Position numbers and translations under genes: made by a program. A DNA stretch of 25,733 bases from Clostridia bacterium (GTDB taxonomy: Bacteria > Bacillota > Clostridia > Christensenellales > CAG-138). The stretch lies in NCBI GenBank assembly GCA_016293975.1, contig JAEDCW010000025.1, positions 1 through 25,733 of the forward strand. The letters run 5' to 3'. Within the stretch, counting starts at the first letter, position 1; the number at the start of each line of letters is the position of its first letter. Under the pieces are notes generated by a model. That model saw only the letters and a program-made list of their open reading frames with translations. It did no database searches and had not been told where the DNA came from. This document shows positions 14,690-22,496 of the stretch, one piece after another.

Positions 14690-15739
14690 TCAATTACTTA
14701 TAATCAAATCGGCTTTGTCTTTTATCGAATAGTACTCGAAATACTTCTCCTCGAGCGGTATCCACGTCGTCTCGAAGCGCTCCGCCATGTCGTTGCCGTT
14801 TCTTGCGACTATTCTGCCGAGCTGTGCTTGGCCGTCTATGGTCATAAAAACGCTTATGTCCGCATAGTCCCCGAGCTTCGGATGCAGGCTGTACGAACCC
14901 TCGACTATCACGAATTCAGATATATCGGCAGACACCGATTTCATACTACCGTCGTAGCAATCGAATGCCCCATACGTTATCGTACCTTTCTCACTCAGCT
15001 TGCACGCAACCTCATCTGCAAATCTCTCGTAATGCACATTTCCGCCGGGTTCTGCCAGTCTTTCGTCAGTACGCATATCAAACGGCAGAAAAAAGTCGTC
15101 CATGTGTATCACACAGCCGCCGACCACTCCGCGAATAAGCTCTGCAAGCGTGGTTTTTCCTGACGCCGCTCTGCCGTCTATCGCTATAACGAGCGGGCAA
15201 TCAGGTCTCGTTCTGCACACACCGAGCTTAAGCAACTCGATTACAGGCGCGTATTCTCTGCTCACCACCCTGTAATGGGGCGAACCGAGTTTTCTGTAGT
15301 CATCGCTGTGATGTACGGGTCTGTAACCGCCTGCGCGGTATTTCTTTAGGTACGCGTTCCACTCGTGCGCGTCTAAATCCACTCGTCCGTTCGATACGGC
15401 ATCGGTGACCGTGTCGAGGAGCGCCGTCATATACGCCTCATCGTGTACAGCTCCCATTTTTGCGGTATCCCTGAACATATTGAACAGCCAACGCTCACAT
15501 AGTCCTAGAGCGTTCCATGCACTCAAATTGACCCTCATGTAGTCGTTTGATATCGCTTCGGTCAGCACTTCGTCGGTCGTACCCACAGCCTTTGCCTCTT
15601 CCACGAGATAACAGAGCGCATTGTCGCTTACCATATGCTCCGCGCCGAATGCCGCTTGATAACACAGCTTTATTGCGTCCGCACACTCAAATCCGTCGTG
15701 CCGTTCCGCCTGCTCTATGAGATAATCCAGGAACTCCAT
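14690..15739 (-). CDS. Two-domain protein: unknown N-domain plus uridine-kinase-like domain
   Basis: A 349-residue protein. The C-terminal part (about 181-349) is a P-loop kinase like uridine kinases: VIAIDGRAASGKTTL with Walker A at 189-196, a substrate-side segment HMDDFF (212-217), VHYERF (235-240), IVEGSYSLHP (278-287) and an RI.AR lid-like stretch (309-313). The N-terminal part (1-180) is mostly helical and conserved-looking, with KLCYQAAFGAEHM, YMRVNLSAW and VHHSDDYRK; I do not recognise a named domain. Uridine-type kinases phosphorylate nucleosides or small hydroxylated compounds; the true substrate is not known. It starts 3 nt after the PHP gene stop with no obvious ribosome-binding site, so translation is likely coupled. 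Soluble; no signal peptide. Confidence 0.8.
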   Translation of the reverse strand: MEFLDYLIEQAERHDGFECADAIKLCYQAAFGAEHMVSDNALCYLVEEAKAVGTTDEVLTEAISNDYMRVNLSAWNALGLCERWLFNMFRDTAKMGAVHDEAYMTALLDTVTDAVSNGRVDLDAHEWNAYLKKYRAGGYRPVHHSDDYRKLGSPHYRVVSREYAPVIELLKLGVCRTRPDCPLVIAIDGRAASGKTTLAELIRGVVGGCVIHMDDFFLPFDMRTDERLAEPGGNVHYERFADEVACKLSEKGTITYGAFDCYDGSMKSVSADISEFVIVEGSYSLHPKLGDYADISVFMTIDGQAQLGRIVARNGNDMAERFETTWIPLEEKYFEYYSIKDKADLIISN

Positions 15740-15742
15740 TTT

Positions 15743-16597
15743 TCAATCGTCTATTGCTTCGTAAAATTTGATTCCCAACTTATTTACTATAAATTCGTAG
15801 CCCTTTCGGACGTCCTCATTATTGACAAAGGCACCTCCCATAGGTGAAGTAGGCCTTATCGCCATGCCGTGGAAGTCCGTGCCACAGGTCACAATTAACC
15901 CGTACTTTTCTGCGAGCGCAACACCTTCCCTGCGCTGAGCCTCCGTCGCACTTATATAGTACGCCTCTATGCCCATAAGTCCGTGTGGCACGAGCTCCTT
16001 TACAATAAGTTCGGTCTCCGTGCCGTAAAGACAGGGATGCGCAAGTATCGCTATACCGCCCGCACCGTTTATAAGCTCTATCGCAGTCTTCGCCGGCAGT
16101 CTCTTATATTCGCAGTTAACATCGAGGTCTTTTGTCAGGAACATATTGAATGCCTCCGACACGCTGTTACCATAGCCCATACTGAACAGAGCTTTTGCTA
16201 TATCCGCTCTCGATGCACTTCCACCGGACAGCTTAATGTGTTCCCTTACGGGTATGCCCTTCTTCTCAACGACATCTACCATACGCCAAAGCCTCTCGAG
16301 CCTCTTTTGACATTGTGCTTCTATTGCTTCAAAGAGCGCCTGCTCGTGTATGTCTACGCCTATTCCCAATATGTGAAGCTCTTCACCGAAAAGCTCGGTG
16401 TCTATCTCTATTGCGGGCAAAACAGTTACACCTATCCGCTTGCCCTCTTCAATTGCCTCTTCAACGCCCTTCATGCTGTCGTGGTCTGACAGCGCAAGCA
16501 GTCTGACCCCCGCTTTTTTGGCATCTCTGACGACTTGCGTCGGTGTCTCGCATCCATCGGACATTATCGAATGTGAATGCAGCTCGTACTTTACCAT
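15743..16597 (-). CDS. PHP-domain phosphoesterase (YciV/RNase AM-like)
   Basis: A 284-residue protein with the four PHP metal motifs: ELHSHSIMSDG (from residue 4), LSDHDS, the Glu of LPAIEID and the later LAHP and CGTDFHG. This order matches the TrpH/YciV branch, whose E. coli member is a 5'-3' exonuclease acting on RNA and 3',5'-bisphosphonucleotides. The insertion between EIDTELFGEELHILGIGVD and LAHP fits the same group. The open frame extends upstream to 16834 but that part overlaps ftsH in another frame. The ATG at 16595-16597 is chosen because AGAGG lies 5 nt before it and family members begin just before the HSHS motif. Metal-dependent hydrolysis is expected; the actual substrate is uncertain. 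Confidence 0.9.
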   Translation of the reverse strand: MVKYELHSHSIMSDGCETPTQVVRDAKKAGVRLLALSDHDSMKGVEEAIEEGKRIGVTVLPAIEIDTELFGEELHILGIGVDIHEQALFEAIEAQCQKRLERLWRMVDVVEKKGIPVREHIKLSGGSASRADIAKALFSMGYGNSVSEAFNMFLTKDLDVNCEYKRLPAKTAIELINGAGGIAILAHPCLYGTETELIVKELVPHGLMGIEAYYISATEAQRREGVALAEKYGLIVTCGTDFHGMAIRPTSPMGGAFVNNEDVRKGYEFIVNKLGIKFYEAIDD

Positions 16598-16613
16598 AAA
16601 TACCTCTTTTGCA

Positions 16614-16650
16614 TACAAGCTCGGACGCGCAGCGCACGCCCGAGCTTGTA
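16614..16650. other. Long hairpin between ftsH and the PHP gene
   Basis: A 14-bp inverted repeat (13 Watson-Crick pairs and one G-U in minus-strand RNA) with a 9-nt loop fills most of the 58-bp gap. In the minus direction, which is the operon direction, no U tract follows; instead AAAAGAGG leads into the PHP start. In the plus direction it is followed by GTTTTTTATT, a good terminator tail. It may stabilise the ftsH message, attenuate read-through, or stop antisense transcription. Confidence 0.7.
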
Positions 16651-16655
16651 GTTTT

Positions 16656-18806
16656 TTATTCCTCTTCGCCGTCTGAATTTGTATCGTCTCCGTTGCTCTG
16701 CTCGGGCGGTTCGGCTTCTGTTTTTTCGGGTTGTTCAGGCGCATGAGGAATGCTATCCTCCTGCTGACTTCCGTACTTATACGAATCGTCGAACGTCCTC
16801 TGCTGTCTGGCGGCGGCCCTTTTTCTCGCCTCAAGCATCTGGGCCTCGCGCTCCTCGGCTTTCTTCCTAAACGGCACTATAGTAACTTCCTTGCCCTCGC
16901 ATATGGCGTTGAATTCCTCGCCCGTGAGATTCTCGTATTCAATAAGTGCCGCGGCGACTCTTTCGAGCATCTCGCGATTATCTTTCAACGTGCTTAGAGC
17001 CCTCTGGTACTGCTCCTCGAGTATTCTTCGTACTTCCTCGTCAATGGCGTGTGCCGTGTCATCGGAGTAATTCCTCGAATGACCCAGCTCCTTGCCTATG
17101 ACTATTTCGGATTCTCCTCCCAAGAACAAAGGACCAATTCTTTCGCTCATGCCGTATTCCACGACCATCTTGCGGGCTATCTCGCTTGCGCGTTTAATGT
17201 CGCTGTATGCGCCCGTTGTAACATCGGGAAGTGTCAGATGCTCTGCGGCTCTGCCTCCCATGAGCTCTGCGATTCTGTCGTAGAGCTTACCACGCGTGAC
17301 ATAAGACTTATCCTTTTCGGGAAGCGTCATTGTGTAACCACCCGCCATGCCTCTGGGGATTATCGTTATCTCGTGTACGGGATCGCAGTTGGGGAGCATC
17401 CTTGCAACTATAGCGTGACCTGCCTCGTGGTATGCGGTAATGCGCTTATCATCCTCGGAGATTACGAGACTTATCTTAGCGGGACCCATCTCGACCCTTG
17501 TTATAGCCTCGGCTATCTCCTCGTTTGATATGTTCTTCAAGCCGTAGCGGGCAGAGAGTATGGCTGCCTCGTTGAGCACATTTGCAAGGTCTGCACCGGT
17601 AAAGCCTACCGTCATCTTGGCAATGACTTTGAGGTCCACGTCGGGAGCCAACGGCTTTTTCTTTGAATGTACTTTCAATATTGCCTCACGGCCCTTTACG
17701 TCGGGGTAATTCACCGTTACCTGTCTATCAAATCTGCCCGGACGCAGAAGTGCGGGATCCAGTATGTCGGGACGGTTTGTCGCCGCTATGACTATTATGC
17801 CCTCGTTCGCGGCAAATCCATCCATCTCAACGAGTAGCTGGTTGAGCGTCTGCTCGCGCTCGTCGTGACCGCCGCCGAGGCCCGTGCCGCGCTGACGTCC
17901 TACGGCATCTATCTCATCGATGAATATAATCGACGGTGCACATTTCTTCGCAGTCTGGAACATATCCCTGACTCGGCTTGCACCTACACCGACATAGAGC
18001 TCAACGAAATCCGAACCCGAAATCGAGAAGAACGGAACATTCGCCTCGCCCGCAGTCGCCTTTGCAAGCAATGTCTTGCCCGTGCCGGGAGGGCCTACGA
18101 GCAGCACGCCCTTTGGAATCCTCGCGCCCATGTCCGTGAACTTCTTGGGGTTTCTCAGAAAGTCGACTATCTCCTGGAGCTCGTTCTTTTCTTCATCTGC
18201 GCCCGCAACGTCGTCAAACGTGACGTTGTTTGCGCCGCCCATGGTCGCTCTCGCCCTGCTCTTTGTGAAGTTCTGCGCCTGCCTGTTGCCGGCCATCTGC
18301 GGACGTATCACGAACAAGTAGATAAGCACGAACATGATAAGTATCGGAATGACGTTTATCAGAATGTACTCAAACGCCGATGTTTCAACGGGCTGTAGTT
18401 TTTTGTACTCAAATGGGTAATCCTCTGCCGTCACCATGGATGGGTCCACGCCCGTTTCGGCACTGACGATTACCGCCATATCGTTTGCGAATACCTCCTC
18501 TGAGGTTATGACACAGTAGAAGTCGTATCTTCCGCTATCGTAGAAATCCTTATCGGTGAGCTTCGTATCCATCTTTTGACCGTACACAGTACCGCTCTGT
18601 AACTGTATCGCCTTCACCTCGTGGTTTTTTACCATCGTGATGAAGTCCTTGTATTTTATTTCGGTCGGCTTGTTAAAATTGAACAGCCCCGTAGTGCTCA
18701 TAAGAATGACTACGCCTAAAACGATAAGAAGCAACAAAAGCGCTCCGCTGAGACCGTTCTTCCTGCGGTTGTTTTTCTGTGAGCCTTTTGAGTTATTGTT
18801 TGCCAA
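16656..18806 (-). CDS. ftsH: ATP-dependent zinc metalloprotease FtsH
   Basis: A 716-residue membrane-anchored AAA+ protease. Order: Lys/Asn-rich cytosolic start, membrane segment 1 (about 19-40), an outward domain of about 100 residues, membrane segment 2 (about 147-167), AAA domain, and peptidase domain. Walker A is GPPGTGKT (238-245), Walker B is IIFIDE (293-298), the second region of homology ends LLRPGRFDRQ, and the zinc motif is HEAGH (460-464). The C-terminal tail (about 660-716) is rich in Glu, Pro and Asp. FtsH removes damaged membrane proteins and short-lived cytosolic regulators. The start is TTG (18804-18806), with GGAGG 7 nt upstream. HflK and HflC, which bind and restrain FtsH in E. 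coli, are encoded about 5 kb away in this window. Confidence 0.98.
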   Translation of the reverse strand: MANNNSKGSQKNNRRKNGLSGALLLLLIVLGVVILMSTTGLFNFNKPTEIKYKDFITMVKNHEVKAIQLQSGTVYGQKMDTKLTDKDFYDSGRYDFYCVITSEEVFANDMAVIVSAETGVDPSMVTAEDYPFEYKKLQPVETSAFEYILINVIPILIMFVLIYLFVIRPQMAGNRQAQNFTKSRARATMGGANNVTFDDVAGADEEKNELQEIVDFLRNPKKFTDMGARIPKGVLLVGPPGTGKTLLAKATAGEANVPFFSISGSDFVELYVGVGASRVRDMFQTAKKCAPSIIFIDEIDAVGRQRGTGLGGGHDEREQTLNQLLVEMDGFAANEGIIVIAATNRPDILDPALLRPGRFDRQVTVNYPDVKGREAILKVHSKKKPLAPDVDLKVIAKMTVGFTGADLANVLNEAAILSARYGLKNISNEEIAEAITRVEMGPAKISLVISEDDKRITAYHEAGHAIVARMLPNCDPVHEITIIPRGMAGGYTMTLPEKDKSYVTRGKLYDRIAELMGGRAAEHLTLPDVTTGAYSDIKRASEIARKMVVEYGMSERIGPLFLGGESEIVIGKELGHSRNYSDDTAHAIDEEVRRILEEQYQRALSTLKDNREMLERVAAALIEYENLTGEEFNAICEGKEVTIVPFRKKAEEREAQMLEARKRAAARQQRTFDDSYKYGSQQEDSIPHAPEQPEKTEAEPPEQSNGDDTNSDGEEE

Positions 18807-18843
18807 GTTGTATCCTCCAAATTCAGCAGTGCAACATTAAAAG

Positions 18844-18868
18844 TTATGTTAACACATAATTAACATAA
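18844..18868. promoter_or_regulatory. 25-bp palindrome upstream of ftsH, candidate operator
   Basis: Perfect 9-bp arms TTATGTTAA and TTAACATAA are separated by 7 bp. A second, nested symmetry TTATGT-TAAC-ACATAA shares the left arm. On the minus strand it overlaps a weak promoter candidate (TTTCAA, 17 bp, TAACAT, extended -10). The spacing differs from the Rex site of Clostridia (4-bp centre) and does not match HrcA or CtsR sites. The cognate regulator is unknown. Confidence 0.5.
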
Positions 18869-18929
18869 TTGAAACGCCGCAACTGCAACTTATTCGACCG
18901 AATCGTAAACTATTCGTGAACTGAAGGCG

Positions 18930-19838
18930 TTATGCGCCCTTGTTCAGACACACGCCTATTCTCGCCGCGAGCCTTACATTATTGTAAACAAGCTGAATGT
19001 TCGATTCAAGGCTCTTTCCGGCCGTTATCTGTCCAATCCTTTCGAGTAGGAAAGGCGTTATGCGCTTTCCCCTGATGCCCTGCTCATCCGCCTGTTTCAG
19101 TGCGGTTTCAATCGCCGCATTTATCTCGGCTTCATCCATAGAGTATTCCTCGGGAATGGGGTTGGCTATCAGTATGCCGTTATTAAGCCCGAGCTCCCTT
19201 TGAGCGGCGATAAGCGCTGCAAGCTCCTCGGGCGAATCGTATCTCGCGTCGGAGAAGAATCCGCTCCTTCTTGTATAAAACGCGGGGAAATCCTCCGTGC
19301 CGCAGGAAACCACGGGAACGCCCTTTGTTTCTAGGTACTCAAGCGTAAGACCTATGTCGAGTATGCTCTTTACGCCCGCACAGACCACTGTCACAGGCGT
19401 CCTTGAAAGCTCCTCTAAGTCTGCGGAGATGTCCATTGTGACCTGCGCACCCCTGTGTACACCTCCTACTCCGCCCGTAGCGAAGAGCTCTATGCCTGCC
19501 ATGTGTGCGATTATCATAGTTGCGGCGACTGTCGTTGCGCCGTCTGCGCCTGCGGCAGCTACCCTTGCGAGATCGCGGCGTGAGACCTTGGCGACACCTC
19601 TTGCCATGCCGAGATGCTCTATCATGTCGCTGTCGAGTCCTGCGCAAAGCTGCCCTCCTATTACCGCACATGTAGCGGGTACCGCACCCTCCTCGCGGAC
19701 TATCTCCTCACAGCGCATCGCCGTCTCCACGTTCTTCGGATACGGCATTCCGTGGGATATTATCGTGCTTTCGAGCGCCACTACGGGCTTTCCCGATTCC
19801 AATGCTTCTTTTACTTCATTTGACAATACTACCGGCAC
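18930..19838 (-). CDS. psuG: Pseudouridine-5'-phosphate glycosidase
   Basis: A 302-residue protein of normal PsuG length. It splits pseudouridine 5'-phosphate into uracil and ribose 5-phosphate, breaking the C-C glycosidic bond. Family marks are PVVALESTIISHGMPYP near the N terminus, PATCAVIGGQLCAGL, the metal/phosphate-binding GGVGGVHRGA, GVPVVSCGTEDFPAFYTRRSG, and the C-terminal ITPFLLERI. The start is GTG (19836-19838) with AGGAGG 6 nt upstream; it lies inside the 3' end of the preceding MATE gene, overlapping by 23 bp. The usual partner PsuK, a PfkB-type pseudouridine kinase, is absent from the window; how the phosphate substrate is made here is unclear. The uracil and ribose phosphate it yields feed salvage. 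Confidence 0.96.
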   Translation of the reverse strand: MPVVLSNEVKEALESGKPVVALESTIISHGMPYPKNVETAMRCEEIVREEGAVPATCAVIGGQLCAGLDSDMIEHLGMARGVAKVSRRDLARVAAAGADGATTVAATMIIAHMAGIELFATGGVGGVHRGAQVTMDISADLEELSRTPVTVVCAGVKSILDIGLTLEYLETKGVPVVSCGTEDFPAFYTRRSGFFSDARYDSPEELAALIAAQRELGLNNGILIANPIPEEYSMDEAEINAAIETALKQADEQGIRGKRITPFLLERIGQITAGKSLESNIQLVYNNVRLAARIGVCLNKGA

Positions 19839-21264
19839 TTTGTTCCTCCTTGTACTTGGCTAATCCTCTGAGACCCTCCTCAGTCACCGGCTTTATCCAC
19901 TTAAGACTGAAGAATCGCTTGAGGCAGACTATGGTCTTTGGTATATCCTCACATAACAGCATTATCGCATATACGGCTATAAAAGGCAGTTTCAACACGA
20001 ATGCGGCGATGAACGTAAGCGGCAGAGATACCGCCCAAAGGAACAGCAGGTCGTACTTCATTCCTATCTTCGTGTCTCCCGCGGCTCTGAAACAGCCGAC
20101 TATCGCTATGTACGGCAGGTTTCTCAATCCGATCTCAAAGCCGTATATGAGCAGTAGTACGCTAGCGATAGCTCGTTCTGCATCCGTTATGTTAAATACG
20201 CTCAGTATGGGCGCCCTCAATATCACGATGGTCACGCCCAACACTATGGCAAGTATGGGTACGAGCACCATAAACCGCGACGCGTGCCGCCTTGCCTTGT
20301 GTATGTCTCCTGCACCTACGTTTTTAGCCACCAGCACGTTGCAGGCGTTACATATTCCAATAAAGAAAACGAATGCGAGGTTTTCCACTGTTCTCGCTAT
20401 CGTTACCGCAGAGAAGTTCGACGTGCCAAGCCTTCCCAGTATCATATTGTACGCCACTACACCGAGCGCCCACAGCGATTCATTCAGGAGCACGGGCAGA
20501 GCGCGTGAGAAAAACTCCTTTACAAAGCCGCCCTTAAGGTTAAATAGCTTTTTTACGGGCGCTATGAGTATGTTCTTCTCGCATACCGATATTATAATCA
20601 GCAATATGGGTGCAATTATTCCCGATATGGACGTAGCATATGCCGCACCTACGATCCCCATGGGCTTAAACCCAAGCTTTCCAAATATGAGTATGTAGTT
20701 GAGCACGACATTCATAATTACAGAAATCGCGCTTACTATGACCGGACTCTTAATGTGTTCGGTCGACCTGAGCGCAATAGACATTGTCTGCTGAACTGCA
20801 ACTCCGATGTATGAGAATGACGCGATCCTCAAGTATCCCGCGCCCTCAGCTATCGCCATCGGATCGTCGGTGAATATGTTTATCATCATCTCCGGCGCAA
20901 AGAAAGCGAGACCAAAGAAAATCAATGATACGGGCACATTGCAAAGGAGCGTCAGGCAAAACGTCTTGGATATACCATCCCTGTCCTTATTTCCCCAGAA
21001 CTGCGCGATAAATACCGCCGCACCAGAGGCGAAGCCGAACATTACGATGTTTGAAAAGAACGCAATCTGAGATGCAAAGCCTACGGCGGAAATCGCAACG
21101 CCGCTCAGCGTGCCAACCATTACGGTATCGACGAGCGAGAGCGAGCTTGTGAGCAAATTCTGAAGCGCAAGGGGTACGGCGAGCTTCCATATGGCTTGCC
21201 AAAACTCCCTGTCGTCAAACAATCCCTTATTACCCATGTTCTTTAGTCTATTAATCATTCGCAT
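19816..21264 (-). CDS. MATE-family efflux/transport protein, second copy
   Basis: A 482-residue polytopic membrane protein with about twelve hydrophobic segments. AIWKLAVPLALQNLLTSSLSLVDTVMVGTLS is the MATE opening pattern shown over residues 24 on, and ALRSTEHIKSPV and GCFRAAGDTKIGM are the paired loops of the two halves. It is only distantly similar to the MATE protein at 12606, so this is not a recent duplication. Substrate unknown. The gene ends inside psuG (23-bp overlap), so the two are probably co-translated; transport of a nucleoside-like compound is possible but untested. The ATG at 21262-21264 lacks a good ribosome-binding site; a second ATG two codons later (21256-21258) lies exactly where transcription would start from the promoter found upstream. 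Confidence 0.92.
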   Translation of the reverse strand: MRMINRLKNMGNKGLFDDREFWQAIWKLAVPLALQNLLTSSLSLVDTVMVGTLSGVAISAVGFASQIAFFSNIVMFGFASGAAVFIAQFWGNKDRDGISKTFCLTLLCNVPVSLIFFGLAFFAPEMMINIFTDDPMAIAEGAGYLRIASFSYIGVAVQQTMSIALRSTEHIKSPVIVSAISVIMNVVLNYILIFGKLGFKPMGIVGAAYATSISGIIAPILLIIISVCEKNILIAPVKKLFNLKGGFVKEFFSRALPVLLNESLWALGVVAYNMILGRLGTSNFSAVTIARTVENLAFVFFIGICNACNVLVAKNVGAGDIHKARRHASRFMVLVPILAIVLGVTIVILRAPILSVFNITDAERAIASVLLLIYGFEIGLRNLPYIAIVGCFRAAGDTKIGMKYDLLFLWAVSLPLTFIAAFVLKLPFIAVYAIMLLCEDIPKTIVCLKRFFSLKWIKPVTEEGLRGLAKYKEEQSAGSIVK

Positions 21265-21293
21265 ATCATATCATTTCCACTTTTTACAGACAA
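21265..21293 (-). promoter_or_regulatory. Promoter directly abutting the second MATE gene
   Basis: Minus strand: TTGTCT (21288-21293), 17-bp spacer, TATGAT (21265-21270). The -10 touches the annotated ATG, and the seventh base after it is the A of the second in-frame ATG. This predicts a leaderless mRNA beginning at Met3. Confidence 0.5.
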
Positions 21294-21350
21294 TAGCCAA
21301 AGGCAAAAAGATAAGCCTGCAAGCGCAAAATAGATATACTTTCCAAAGTG

Positions 21351-21379
21351 TTGATAATTTAAAAACTATCTGCTAATAT
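21351..21379 (+). promoter_or_regulatory. Promoter for prs
   Basis: TTGATA (21351-21356), 17-bp spacer, TAATAT (21374-21379) preceded by TGC (extended -10). The predicted start is about 21386, immediately before a run of seven A and seven G residues. Confidence 0.65.
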
Positions 21380-21387
21380 AGGCTTAG

Positions 21388-21409
21388 AAAAAAAGGGGGG
21401 GCTTTTTTT
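21388..21409 (+). repeat. Homopolymer block A7-G7-C-T7 in the prs leader
   Basis: Seven A (21388-21394), seven G (21395-21401), one C and seven T (21403-21409) lie between the predicted transcription start and the prs ATG. The A and T runs can pair. The G run is the only Shine-Dalgarno-like element, 11 nt before the ATG. Tracts like this near +1 can cause RNA polymerase slippage, and G runs can vary in length during replication. Confidence 0.9.
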
Positions 21410-21412
21410 AGT

Positions 21413-22420
21413 ATGTCTGATATTAGGATTTTCGCCGGTCAGAACTCCATGCCGTTTGCGCAGAAGATGTGTGACTATCTCGGCGTAAACCTCGGTAAAT
21501 CGAAAACGATTACCTTCTCTGAGGGTAATACCTATGTCAAAGTGGATGAGTCCATAAGAAACAGCGATGTTTACATCGTACAGTCCATCGGCAGGAGCCC
21601 GAACAACGAATTCGTCGAGCTGCTGTTCTGGATTGATGCCTTCAAGCGTGCAAGCGCGAACTCCGTTACTGCAATTATTCCTTATTTCAGCTACGCTAAA
21701 GCAGATAAAAAGGACGAGCCTCGCGTCAGTATTCGCGCAAGGGTATGTGCCGACTGCATAGAGACCGTCGGTGCAGACAGAGTTATAACGATGGACCTTC
21801 ACAGTGCGCAGGTTCAGGGCTTCTTCTCAAAGCCCGTCGACCACCTCTACGGTCAGAGCCTCCTGTGCGAGTATGCAAGACGCCTCGGTATAGTAAATGA
21901 TGACCTCGTAGTCGTATCTCCCGATGCCGGCTTTGCAAAGCGTGCGCGCATATTCGCAAACGAACTCGGCTGTCCCGTTGCCATAGGCGACAAAGTCAGA
22001 ACATCTCACGATGAGAACGCAAAGGTTCTCGAGATAATCGGCGACGTAAAGGGCAAAAACTGCCTGGTAGTCGATGACTTCACAATTTCCGGCGGCACAA
22101 TTTGCGACGTAACTCACGGCTTGCTCGACAAGGGCGCAAAGAACGTATTCGCATTCCTGTCCCATGTAGTTTTGAGCGAAAAGGGCATGGAGCGGATTCA
22201 GAACAGTCCGCTCAAATTGCTCGTTTCGACTGACACAGTAGACACGACCGGAATGAATATCCCCGAAAAGATCAAGCTTATATCGGCAGCACCTCTGTTT
22301 GCGGAAGCCGTCCGTACAATACATGACAGGGAGCCCATGGCGTACATGTTCGGGCATCTTCCCGAAAGGCTGTTTGACCTGAGCTTCGGAGGACCGGTAA
22401 CACCCCTGAAATTGGACTGA
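21413..22420 (+). CDS. prs: Ribose-phosphate pyrophosphokinase (PRPP synthase), divergent
   Basis: A 335-residue PRPP synthase, which makes 5-phosphoribosyl 1-diphosphate from ribose 5-phosphate and ATP for nucleotide, His and Trp synthesis. Visible features are IIPYFSYAKADKKDEPR (ATP-binding region), DLHSAQVQGFF (128-138) with the metal-binding His130, VVSPDAGFAKRAR, a flexible-loop Lys/Arg pair DKVR (193-196) and the PRPP loop VVDDFTISGGTI (219-230). Typical class I enzymes have a DTAGT-type loop (DDIIDTAGT); the SGGT form here is more like plant class II or divergent bacterial paralogues. The protein is about 20 residues longer than the usual 315. It is monocistronic: own promoter, terminator 31 bp after the stop. 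A second, canonical prs may exist elsewhere. Confidence 0.93.
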   Translation: MSDIRIFAGQNSMPFAQKMCDYLGVNLGKSKTITFSEGNTYVKVDESIRNSDVYIVQSIGRSPNNEFVELLFWIDAFKRASANSVTAIIPYFSYAKADKKDEPRVSIRARVCADCIETVGADRVITMDLHSAQVQGFFSKPVDHLYGQSLLCEYARRLGIVNDDLVVVSPDAGFAKRARIFANELGCPVAIGDKVRTSHDENAKVLEIIGDVKGKNCLVVDDFTISGGTICDVTHGLLDKGAKNVFAFLSHVVLSEKGMERIQNSPLKLLVSTDTVDTTGMNIPEKIKLISAAPLFAEAVRTIHDREPMAYMFGHLPERLFDLSFGGPVTPLKLD

Positions 22421-22451
22421 TACGATAAGATTAACAAAATCTACAATCTAT

Positions 22452-22477
22452 AAAAAGCGGCATACAGCCGCTTTTTT
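22452..22477 (+). terminator. Intrinsic terminator of prs
   Basis: A 10-bp stem (AAAAAGCGGC/GCCGCTTTTT) with a 5-nt loop ATACA, ending in six T residues. It is 31 bp past the prs stop. Confidence 0.92.
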
Positions 22478-22496
22478 AATGCAGTGACGCACAAGC

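Noticed and set aside
16598..16834. Longer N terminus for the PHP protein (363 residues)
   Set aside because: The extension runs through the ftsH C-terminal coding region in another frame, is Arg/Pro-rich and lacks homology-like patterns; a good ribosome-binding site marks the start at 16597.
12606..21264. The two MATE genes as a recent duplication
   Set aside because: Their protein sequences share only family-level motifs, and gene context differs, so they are old paralogues or separately acquired.
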